A stretch of DNA of 64,000 bases from Chlorella sorokiniana. Taxonomy: Eukaryota > Chlorophyta > Trebouxiophyceae > Chlorellales > Chlorellaceae. The notes beneath the pieces are model-generated. The model made no database searches and had not been told where the DNA came from. It saw only the letters and a program-made list of their open reading frames with translations. Within the stretch, counting starts at the first letter, position 1. Each line of letters begins with the position of its first letter. A program made the position numbers and the translations under genes. This document shows, piece by piece, positions 11,301 through 20,910 of this stretch. The stretch covers positions 3,100,001 to 3,164,000 of the forward strand of contig CP084620.1 of NCBI GenBank assembly GCA_025917655.1, in the 5' to 3' direction.

Positions 11301-13699
11301 GGAAGGCGGGGCCGGTGAGCGAGTTGCGAGCAAGAAACAGCGTCGTGACCTGCCGGGGGAGGGGCGCACGCCAGTCGAGTGGCGTTGCTTACCGCGTTTC
11401 CCCTGTGCATGTGGCTGCATAAGGACATCGGAACACAGGGGCTGGCAGCTGCAAGGGCTAGTTCAGACTCAAAACAGACTCAGACACAATCTGAAGAGGT
11501 TCTGCTCCCCGTGCCTCACCTGAGAGTGCGCCCAGGTGGCGGGCAGCGTGCCGCTGAAGCGGTTGTCGTCCAGCTGCAGTGCGCAGCATGCGCAGCGGGC
11601 GGCAGCATGAGACCCGGCAGCCCCGGCGCTGTGCCGCTCCTGCTTGCCATGGAACCGTGCCGCTTGCCTCTACCAATCTCAGGCAACAGACACCACAGGC
11701 ACACAGCTCACCTCTAGGAATTGCAGGGCAGGCAGGGCATCAAACAGGCGCGGCGGCAGCGTGCCGCTCAGCTCGTTTTGATCCATCGCTCTGAAGGTCA
11801 GCAGCGTGGGGTGGGGTGGGGGCAGCGCCCACTTGAATGTGCGCGATCCAATGGTCCCCCACGTGCCACAGACACGCTGCAGGCTGCACCGGCGGCGCGG
11901 CGTGCGATGCAGGGCGGCGCCCAGGCAGCTTCAGAGCGCCGTCTCACATGGTGCTGAGCCGGGGAACGCGCCTGTCTCCAGCCAAGCGGTTGGAAAGGTC
12001 CCCTCCAGGCCCATGTTAGTGAAAACGAGGGCCTCTATCGCGGGGAAGCCGCTCGCCCAGGCCGGCGGCAGGCGACGTCCTGGCGGCGGCCGCGGCGGCG
12101 GCAGTCGCGGCAGGCTGCCGTTGCCGGGCGCTGCTCCACCCTCCAGGCTGGCGCCGCTCTCGTTCCGGCACTCCTGCCCCGCAAATCTCCACGGCACGCA
12201 GGTGGTGCGGGCATCCATGCCAAACAGCGTCAGCTGCGCCGGAGGGGTGGGGGCATCCATTCCGTTGCAGTGAGGGTGGGCGGTCGTAAGTAATCCCCCT
12301 CCCCCCCCAAATTAGAAAAGAAACTAAGAAACTCCCTAGATTCACTCACAAGACAACGTGAACTACTGCTCACACAGCTTGCTTTGCAAACGCAAAAAAA
12401 TGACAGCGGTGCACACAACCCCCAAAACCTGTCCTTCACCTGCTTCAGGCCGCGGAAACCGCCCGCCCACTCTGGCGGCAGCGGCCCCAGCGCCGACATC
12501 CGGAGATCCAAATCGACGAGGGCCGGCAGGGCGGCGGTTTCCGCGCTCCAGCCAGCCGGCAGCGGCGAACGAAGGCCCGGCAGGTGCAGCTGGAGCCTTT
12601 GAACGGCGGGCAACGCCCTGGCGGCAGAGCGTGCGGCAGCGGCGGCGCGCTCTGCGAGGGAACAGCTTCAAACTGCAACCTGCGCGCGTGTGGATGTGGG
12701 TGGGCGGCGGGATGTGCGTGTGTGAGTGGGGGGGGACGGGGGTGGCGGCGGGGGCGCAGGGCGATAGAACAAGAGCAGTTAGTGCAGAGGAGATGGGCGG
12801 GGCAATGGTAAGGCCCTCCCGCTGAGACGGCGGCACCAACGCCGCTGCTGCACAGCGCACCATTCAAGCCGCGGGAAAGCCCCCGGCTGCCACCACTCTG
12901 GCGGAATGCCGGCCACCGTGCGCTTTGCAGGGTGCAGCGTCAGTCGCATCCAGCTCAGCTCCGCCAGCTGCGCCAGCTCGGGCGGCAGCGCCACTGGGCC
13001 AGGCGGCGGCGAAGCGGCACAAGCGGTGGCTGCCTGGAAGCCGCCGGGGTAGTCTTCTGCAAACACGTCGCCCAGTACCAGGGCATCCACGGTGCTGCGG
13101 TACCAGCCGGGCGAGGGCGGTACAATGCATCGGTGCTGAAGCAGCCAAGCCTGGCAGCTGTGGCGGCAAACAGAAACTGGCAGCCCACGCAAGCTGCAGG
13201 CGCAAGCTGTGCAGTTTGCAAGCTGGGAAAGCATGCTCGGCAGGTGCGTAGCATGGCTTGATGCTCGCTCCCTTACTGCAAATGCTGGCATGGCAGGCAG
13301 GCTCACAGCTGGGTGACGCGCCGCCGCACGTCGCATTGCACTCCCGCCCAAGCGCAGTGGTGCGGCGGCGGCCCGGGCGGCAGCCAGCCGGGCCAGGCGG
13401 CCGCCGGAGGGAGGTCCAGCACTTGAAGCACTGACTCACGCAGCTTCCACATTATCTCCTCCTCTGCACGGCAGGGTGCTGCGCCTCTACTGATGAGCAG
13501 CACACATTGCCTCAGCAGTATCGGGGCTGGGTTTCATTGTGGGCGCTGCCCACAGTCTGGCGCGATTACAAGGCTCACCGGAGAGGGGGCTCCTAGCGTA
13601 ACAGGGAGGCCCCAGGGCTGCGAGCAGGGCTGCCAACAGGATCCAGGGCAGAGGCCGCGCCTGGACCATTGTGAGGAAGCACACAGCCGCGGCGCCCAC
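8392..13699 (-). CDS. LRR receptor-like protein kinase B (non-RD, HGD)
   Basis: The signal peptide is PLPWILLAALLAALGPPCYA, with starts at 13699 or 13669. The first exon ends at a GTGAGC donor and joins EEIMWKLRESVL, then the LRR cap HHCAWAGVQCDVRRRV (13310-13480). LRR exons include 11140-11350 (LAGTLPEQLAWPQLQ), about 11515-11575 (RFSGTLPATW) and 11715-11790 (ELSGTLPPRLF). Exon 9908-10502 carries the transmembrane helix (about 10300-10375). Kinase exons: 9664-9762 (GQGGFGVVCLG, EVAVK), 9404-9514, 9203-9303, 9018-9104 (VMHGDLSS), 8639-8893 (SDLGLAR, APEQ) and 8392-8490 (stop). The catalytic Arg is Gly, so this is a non-RD kinase, and DFG is DLG. Exon 8639-8893 is 255 bases where copies C and D have 256; one base is missing near 8779. 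Two introns use GC donors (8638 and 9202). Membrane receptor role is inferred. Confidence 0.82.
9429..9511 (-). repeat. 83-bp block identical in receptor kinases B, C and D
   Basis: This stretch of the alpha-C exon of copy B matches 15484-15566 (C) and 22126-22208 (D) at every base, wobble positions included, while flanking bases differ. It encodes part of the segment TDSGGIWREAAMLRQCSHQH. Perfect identity over synonymous sites suggests gene conversion among the paralogues. Confidence 0.75.
10743..10930. repeat. Intronic 78-bp tandem duplication, CA/CCCA-rich
   Basis: Two near-perfect copies of a 78-base unit start at 10775 and 10853 (GCATCCCAAGCACTCCCACA...), with a partial copy before them from 10743. 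The unit is rich in CCACA. It lies in an intron of receptor kinase B between the LRR exons and the transmembrane exon. Long open frames across it on both strands are by-products of the repeat. Confidence 0.85.
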
Positions 13700-14076
13700 C
13701 GCCGCCGCGGCCTAACGCTGAGGCGGCGTTAGGCCCGCTGCACTCCCGCTCTGACGATAATCATGCTACGATGCTATCAGCGCCGACATCTGACCGGGGA
13801 GACCCAAACGACGGGAAGTTTCACGCTACAGTGCGGGAGTCGCTGGAGGCGCCGTGCCCTTCATAAAATACAATGCAGTTGCCGCCACGATTGCGCGAGC
13901 CCCGGCAGCTGCACCGAACATGGCGCTGGGCAGGCTTCAACTGGACGCCAGCATGTCGCAGAGCGTGCTGGGTGCCAGCACCTCCCTCTCCATCCCCCAT
14001 CAATTCCAGCCCCACTCATTTACAGGAGGGCATTACAGGCCGCTGCATGTGATTAGAATGCGGCATTAAAAGCTGC
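13700..14076. other. Intergenic between receptor kinases C and B
   Basis: About 380 bases separating two minus-strand genes. Near 14020-14037 there are two TTACA words on the plus strand (TGTAA on minus) 40-60 bases past the stop of copy C, fitting its poly(A) signal. The remainder should hold the promoter of copy B. Confidence 0.4.
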
Positions 14077-17000
14077 TCAGCCCACTGCCTCCGCCCGCAG
14101 CCACTCCAGCGCCTGGGCTGCGCTGGGGCGCCCCTCCGGCTCGGTGGCGGTACACGCTTCCACCAGCTCAACCACAGCCTAGAGGAGGAAAGCAGGAAGA
14201 AAGACACCGGCGGTAGGGTCTCAAGTTTGCGCACAGACAGCGGCTTGGCCGGCAGCTCACACCGCCAGCCCGCATGCCGGGGCCCCTGGCCGGCTGTATG
14301 CCCACCCCACCTGCGAGCACTCCTCCGGCGGCCGCGGCAGGCGCCAGTCGCGCCGCCGCGTCACCGCACGCCCCGTGGCCAGCTCGATCAGCAGCACGCC
14401 GAAGCTGTACATGTCAGCAGCCAGGGTGCACCGCTTGCCCAGCATCTGTTCAGGGGCAGCGTGTGTCAGACAGAAAGCGCCTGCCGACAGGTCGCCGCCG
14501 CCCATGAAACGCGCCACTCCAAGGTCGCCGATGAAGGCGTTGCAGCGCTCGTCCAGCAGCACGTTGCTGCAGGAAAAAAAGGGGGACGGTGGCGGTTGGT
14601 GGTGGGTGGGGTGGGTGTGTGCGTGTGTGTGTGGTGGTGGTGGTGTGGGTGGGTGGGTGTGGGGGGGGGGGCAGAAGGGTTCTCACAGCTGGTGAGCAGG
14701 CAGGAACTTGCATGCAGCTGCACATGCTGGCCGTAGTATGCAAGAATGCGGGCAAGCCGCCGATCGCACCGCGTGCCCTCCCCCTCCCCCCTTTTCCCCG
14801 CCGCGCCTGCTGCTCAGGTCTCCGTGCATGACGGAGCGGGCGTGAAGGAAGGCGAGGGCGGAGGCCAGCTGGGTGGCGGCGGTCAGGCCCCTGCGGGGAG
14901 GGGCGCACACCATGCAGGGCAAGGTGGAAGAAAGAAGAGGCCATGCCGCCATGCACCTTCACAAGTTTTCCTGCCAGCAGACAGACAGGCGGCTCCACGG
15001 CACGTGAGCACGCCGAGGCCCGGGCTGCCCAGCCTCTGCCGCCGCCGGCCGCCCCAGGGGCAGCCCCGCCCCGCCCACCCGCCCCGCCAGCGCAGCCGCT
15101 CCCTCTTGTCGGGCTGCGCCAGGGCGGCCCGCAGGCTGCCGCCGCGCATCAACTCCATTGCCAGCAGCAGGACTGGACCCTGCAGGAAGGTGCGCGTGTG
15201 TGCACAAGGCTGAAGCCAAGGGCCGTAAAGGGGTGCAAGCGGCGCTGGCGCAAGCTCCCACCGAGGCTTCCTCGAGTGAGGACATGGGGGCCCCTGCTTG
15301 CAGCAGCACACGCGCGTGCCCCCTCCCCCTTCTAGTAACACCTCAACCATCCACACAAACACACACAACACATCCCCTCCGCATAAGATACACACATGCA
15401 CACCCACACCCACCACCCACAGCCACCAGCGCTCTGATGCGCCGCCACCAGGCCTCACCTGCACTGCCACTCCGAGCAGCGGCACCACGTGCTGGTGGGA
15501 GCACTGCCGCAGCATGGCAGCTTCCCGCCAGATGCCGCCCGAGTCGGTGCCAGCGTCCAGCTCAAACGCCTGGGGTGGTGCGTGAATGCCGTGGGCGGGT
15601 AGGGAGGGCGTACTTCACGACAAGATGGACAGGTCTGCTCCTGCTCTTGCGGCTCATCACAGCCTCACCATAGGTGCATGAGGCTTCCAATGAAAGTGGA
15701 CCTTCACACCTATAGTCGAGCAAGGCACGCCAGGCCCACCTTCACCGCCACGTGCGCCCCCCAGCCGGCCCAGGTAGACCACTGCGTAGGCCCCCGCCCC
15801 CAGCTCAACCAGCTGCCCGTCAGGGCCAGCCACCAGCTGCAGAGAAGCGGGGCCACCACGTGGGGCAACAGGGGGCACCTCGGTTTGAAGAGAGGGTGAG
15901 GGGCAGAAAGCCAATTGGGGTTAGCCAGAAGAGGGGTGGGACACCCCCGCTGTGCAGAAGCGCAGGAACAAAAGAAGCTTTGCGGCAGATCACAAGCTGC
16001 CACGGCAGCGTCTTCAGCCAGGGCCCCCATCCCTTCTTCCACCCACCAAAACAAAAACCAACGAAAACAAGAACCGACAGTCAAACCTCCACTGCCGCCC
16101 GCCCCTAAGCGCCACACACAGGAACCCCTCACCTCCAGCTCTTGCTCCTGAAGCTGCAGGGAAGCTGTATCCAGGCCCCATTGCCGGTCCTGCACCGCCA
16201 CACCACGCTGCTGCGCCTGATCGGATGGCTCCGTGGCCGTATCCGCCCCAAGGCCGCTCGCTGCGCCCGCAGCATTGCAGCCGCCGCCGTCGTTCATCTG
16301 GTGGGCAACAGCTGCCGAGAGCACTGGCAGGGGCAGTAGCTCTAGCCGGCCGCCGCCGCCCGCAGCGTGCCGCTGCAGCAGCTGCGCCAGCGGGCGCGCT
16401 GCAGGGGCAGCGCCGCCGCCACGCCCGCACGGCCAAGGTGTCCCTCTTGGCTGGCAGCGCCGTCGGCACGCTGGTGCGGCGGCGTGGGAGCGCCTCGCTG
16501 CGCCAGCGGCAGCAGCAGCAGCGGGTGCCGTTCGCCAGCAGGGCGACCCGCACGGCGGCGCGCCACAGCAGCGCAGCGGTTGCTGTTGCGATGCCTGTGC
16601 CGACCAGCGCTGCCGCCAGCCCCGCGAGGGGTGCAGTGGCGGCAGGGGCTGCCGCCTGACTCAGAGCGGCGCCCGGCAGCAGACGCAGCCCGCCATCCCC
16701 CTCGGGCTCCCCCGCCGCACTTCCAGCTGAGGCATGCTGTGGTTGGCGCAGCGCGGCAGCGTGCCGTTCAGCAGGCCGCCTCCCACCCAGCTGCAGCAGC
16801 AGGGATGCCAAACAGCGGGCGGCGAGCGGCTTTGTTGGCTGGCCAGCGCGGATGGCAGCAAGGCACGTGCGTGCAGCGGCAGTAAAGGGATGTGCGTCGT
16901 TGCCAGCCTGGCCGCACTCGTTGCGACGCAGGGTTGGGGCGCAGCGGAGCGCAGGAGGCAGGCAGCCCAGGGGCTCCCCACCGCCGCCGCTCACAGTCGC

Positions 17001-19983
17001 GTCAGGTGCTTTGCAAACGGCGCGTGACACCACTCGGCGGGTATGCTGCCCTGCACCCCGGTGCCCCACACATCCCTGTTTTGAGGGGGAGGGGCCAGGG
17101 TCGCTTCATCAGCCTGCTCCTCTCTCGTGTCGAGAGGGAGACGGGAGGCAGCCGCAGTGCCGCGCAGGCAGGGGGAGGGGAGGCAGCCGCAGTGCCGCGC
17201 AGGCAGGGGGAGGGGAGGCAGCCGCAGCGCTGCGCAGGCGGGCGGCAGCGGCGGCAGGGCAGCACGCGTGCCACGCAGGCCGCCGCCGCCTCCAGCCGGC
17301 CTCACAGCTGCTGCAGTTGGGGCCAGGCCAGCTGGGGAGGCAGGGAGCCCGTGAGCGCGGTGCCGCCCACAAGGAAGTACTTGAGGCTGCGCAGGGCCCC
17401 GCTTTCCAGCCAGGCGGGCGGGAAGGCCGGGCCCAGCAGGTCGTTGCGTGCCAGCGACAGCATCGTGGCCTGCAGGGGGTTGGGAGCGGGCAAAGGCGTG
17501 GTTGCGCGGCTGGTGGGGCCGATTTCTCCCTTCGCACACCTCTGCTGCGGATGTCATGGGGGCAGTGTGTGGTAACGCTTGTACCGCAAGAGCAAGAGGC
17601 GGCTACGACGGCAGCAGGAGAGCGCCATCATGGTGTGCGCCCCCACCCCCCACCCCGCCTCGCAGCCATGCCGCTGCCAGCAGACAGCTCACGCTGGACT
17701 GTGCCCACTCGCTGGGCAGCGTGCCGCTAAAGCAGTTGCTGTCCAGCTGCAGTTCAAGGGAAAGATCAGGTCAAGGGTAGCTAGCAAGGGCGGTGTGAGT
17801 ATGTGTGGGGGTGTGTGAGTGGCGTGGGTGGGTGGGAGGGGGGCATGCGAGAGTGTGTGCTGTTTCTCGGCGAGCCTGCCGGGAGCCACAAGCGCATGGT
17901 AGAAAGCGGGCAATCAAAAGCCCTGAGCAGGCCGATCATGCCCGGCAGGAAGGCGCCCCCCCCCCCCCAGCGCACTGCGGCGAAACACACCCCCACCCCC
18001 ACGTGCACACACCATCAGAGGGGGCTGGAATCAGCTTACCACCAGTGATCGCAGGGCGGGCAGTGCAGCAAAGAGCGTCGGAGGCAGCGTGCCGCTCAGC
18101 TGGCTCCCCACCAGCTGTCTGCGGCACAACGTGGCGGGGGGGGTGGCGGTGGGTTCATCAGCTCCAATACCGGAACCTTTCATCCTCGCATGGACCTGCA
18201 CCCCTACACCACATGCACATCCAGCTTCCCCTCACCATTGACTCCCCCACGCCCCCTCCCCCACACCCCTTCCCCCAAAGACACACATGTGCCCCCCCCG
18301 CCACACACATACACACACAAGCCCAGGCTCACAGCTGCTGTAGGCCCGGAAAAGCGCCAGGCGCCAGCCAGGCAGCGGGCAGCCCGCCGCCCAGCTGCAG
18401 CCCCACAAGCCGCATCGACTGCAGCGCCGGGAAGCCGGCCGCCCAGGTGGCATGCAGCAGCGGCGCCTGCTCCCGCCCGCTCCCCTCCATTTCCTGCGCC
18501 AGGCGGCGGCGCCGCCGCCTTGCCGGGCAGGCGCCGCGGTGCCGCCGCGGCGTGGTGTCTTCCACCCGCAGCTCCCGCAGGCGGCGGAAGCCGCCGCTCC
18601 ACGCGGGCCCCAGCCACCCCAGCAGGCGCAGGCGCAGGTGCAGGCTCTCCAGGGAGGGCAGCACATCGGGGAAAGCTCCCCAGGAGCTGGGCACCGAGGC
18701 GGCGGTGGCGGGGGCGCGCAGCGACAGGTGGCGCAGCGCGGGCAGCGCGCCGGGTGCAGCCCAGGCAGCGCCCGCCTTTGAGTGACAGCAACTCCAGGTC
18801 CAGCCTGCGCAGGGGAGATGACCGATGTTTTTTTGTGGAGAGGGGGCTGCTTCATGCTTGTGTGCACCCTCAGAGGGAGGCTCCCCCGGCCGCTGCGCGC
18901 GTGTGTGCCGCCAGTGCGGCGGGGGTTAGGCGGGGGACAGGGTGGGCATGCAGGGGCCGGCCTTGGTCGGCGAAAGTGCAGCGGCTGGCAACGCCGCCGG
19001 CCCTCGCAGCGACGCCATGCAGCGGCAGCCCGAGCGCACCGCTGCAGGCGGGGGAAGGACCCTGGAAGCCACCAATCGACGGGCGGCGGGAAGGGCGAGG
19101 GGGGGACGCCGGTACCGTCAGGCTCAGCTCCTCCAGCCCATCCAGCTGGATCAGCAGCGGCGGCAGCGGGTCAGGCAGCGCGGACACGTTGAGCTGGCCG
19201 CCGCCCCGCAGCCGAGTCTCTGCGCCCAACGCCACCAGCCTCCTGCGGGCGAGCTTGGGGGAAGCGCGATGGACGCGCAGCGGGCCTGTGGGTGCAGCAG
19301 GCGGCGCGGAGCGGGACTGCGGCACGGTCCTGGAGAGCCTGGATCCCCGCAGCCGGGGCCAGCCAGGTGACGGACCACACTGAAGCTGAGCCCACATGCA
19401 GCCATGCAGCCGGCTGCAACAAGCTGCGGCAAGGCGGCGCAGGGGGAGCCCGATGGCGGCGCTATAGATCAGCTCACAGGGCGACGACGCGGCGGGTGGG
19501 GCTGCACGTCACGCCCTCCCAAGCGCAGTAGTCGTCGCCGTCGCCGCCGCCCGGGTCCCAGCCCTGGGCTGGCATGCCGTCGGCGGCGCCGCCGTAGCCG
19601 ATGCCGCGCAGCGCCAGCATGGGCCCCAGCTCGTCAAACACTTGCACTGCGCACAATGCAGGAGCACATCAAGACAATCAATGCAATCATCAGTGCAGGA
19701 GCAGCACCAAGACAATCAATGCATTCATCAATGCAGGGGCAGCACCAAGACGGCGGGAAGCATTCACACGAGTGCACACCTCGCTAGCTGCGCTGCTGCG
19801 GCGCACGCTTGGCATGCAGCGCTGGCAACGTCAAAGGTTTGAGAGCCGGGGCCTCCCAACCCTTGCACCGACTGATTCGGGTGCTGAGCATGCAGGCCGC
19901 TCACCATCCGTGGGAACGGCGGCCAACGCCAGCATTGGCGATAACAGTGCCGCCATGAGCCAGAAAGCCTTCCCAGACGCCAT
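14077..19983 (-). CDS. LRR receptor-like protein kinase C (non-RD, HGD)
   Basis: Exon 1 (19983-19905) encodes the signal peptide KAFWLMAALLSPMLALAA. It joins in phase to exon 2 (19646-19478), the LRR cap with DDYCAWEGVTCSPTRRVV. LRR exons include about 18329-18694 and 17305-17466 (LTGSLPPQLAWPQLQQL). The membrane helix (about 16560-16650) is followed by a juxtamembrane stretch ending at 16133 in WGLDTASLQLQEQELE. Kinase exons: 15740-15836 (GAGAYAVVYLG), 15459-15569, 15079-15179, 14807-14890 (SVMHGDLSS), 14311-14566 (GDLGVAR, APEQ, intact) and 14077-14178 (stop). The P-loop exon is 97 bases instead of 99, two bases short at the C run 15757-15762. Other shifts are needed around 16700 and in the juxtamembrane region. 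The intron after HGDLSS uses a GC donor. Closest relative in the window is copy D. Confidence 0.8.
14581..14672. repeat. G/T-rich intronic tract with runs of GGG and GGT
   Basis: A strand-biased stretch of GGT, GTGTGT and GGGTGGGTGGG followed by twelve G, inside the kinase-domain intron of receptor kinase C. The plus strand has enough closely spaced G runs for G-quadruplex formation. The gene is transcribed from the other strand, so the RNA would be C/A-rich. Confidence 0.7.
17146..17245. repeat. 35-bp tandem repeat, three copies, in an intron of receptor kinase C
   Basis: Units start at 17146, 17181 and 17216. The first two are identical (AGGCAGCCGCAGTGCCGCGC then AGGCAGGGGGAGGGG); the third is diverged. 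It sits between LRR exons of copy C. Open frames across it (AALRLPPLPLPARHCG type) are repeat artefacts. Confidence 0.85.
19655..19755. repeat. 37/38-bp tandem repeat, about 2.6 copies, in the first intron of receptor kinase C
   Basis: Units beginning TGCAGGAGCA/TGCAGGGGCA start at 19657, 19694 and 19732 and contain CAAGACAATCAATGCA. They lie in intron 1, between the signal-peptide exon and the LRR-cap exon. Their base composition is more AT-rich than the surroundings. Confidence 0.85.
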
Positions 19984-20910
19984 TTTCGGGGCGCTGGGAG
20001 CGCCTAGGCGGCGCCTGGCAGCCCTCAGTGCACTGCGCAGGGAGATGCAGCTGCCTGCGGCATGAGCGGTAGCGGCGCCGGCGGGCTGCGGCAACACGTT
20101 GCAGGCTAAAGGTGCGGTCTCAGCGCCGGGTGCCCTCGACAGATCGCTTTGTCGATTTAGAAACGCCGGTGGGGACGCAACGAGCCTCAACCCAGGGCAA
20201 AGCAACAAACTATTCTGCGAACCGGCAGCCGCGAGGGAGTTTGGAGCTGTGAGCGCCACAGGACGGCCGCCAGCACAGCTGGTCTCCTGCAAACGTCGGC
20301 AAGTTGAACCGGGCTGCCTGCTGACACCCGCCACGTCACCGGCTTGCTCAGTCAGAGATCCCGTCAATTCCACAAGTGCCGGCTGTAGATGGAGGCAGGG
20401 GGACCCTCACAAGTTCAATGGTGTCCTTAAACACATGTAAGGGGACCGACATGATATAACACGGTTCATTTAAAGGCCCTTTGAAGGCCCGAGGATCCAG
20501 GTGGGTTTCCGCGTCAGCGTGCAACACATGAGGGCCAGCACGGCCACAGGTGGCGCTGGCAGTGACAACTACAGTAGCAAACAGCACATGCATTACTTCA
20601 GGGAAAAATAGTATGGCAAAAAATGTGTCTGAGACAATTGCGGTGTTGGTCAAGGGTTCCTGTTTAGTCAGGCCGTGTGTCCCGTCAGCCGAGTGGGGCA
20701 GCACACCCACGAGCCTGCAGAGGAGCACGGGCAAGCGGTCCACCGAAGGTCGCTCCGGTGCACGCCAAACAGAGCCTGACACGCTGCCATTCATGATGCT
20801 CCCACCTGGAGACAGCCTGCTCAAACAGATGGACGCCTTGGTCTTGCACAGCGTGATGGGGAAGCATTGCGAAAGCCACGTGCACGACGTATGTTGCCCC
20901 AGCTGCAGCG
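19984..20910. other. Intergenic between receptor kinases D and C
   Basis: About 930 bases with noticeably lower GC than the genes. It holds the promoter of copy C and the 3' end of copy D. A 158-codon minus-strand open frame (20824-20348) with some hydrophobic stretches overlaps it, but there are no recognisable motifs, no splice context and no family match, so it is not called a gene. Confidence 0.35.

Noticed and set aside
10061-11422. Long plus-strand open frames (up to 453 codons) across receptor kinases B and others
   Set aside because: They lie opposite exons with clear LRR and kinase motifs, are Arg/Pro/Ser/His-rich, and arise from high GC and from the CCACA repeat. None shows domain signatures.
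17146-17245. CRISPR-like array
   Set aside because: The 35-base units are directly abutting with no unique spacers and only three copies, so this is a plain minisatellite within an intron.
20348-20824. 158-codon minus-strand open frame between receptor kinases C and D
   Set aside because: No motif, no splice context and no start support; it lies where the 3' end of D and promoter of C are expected, so coding evidence is lacking.
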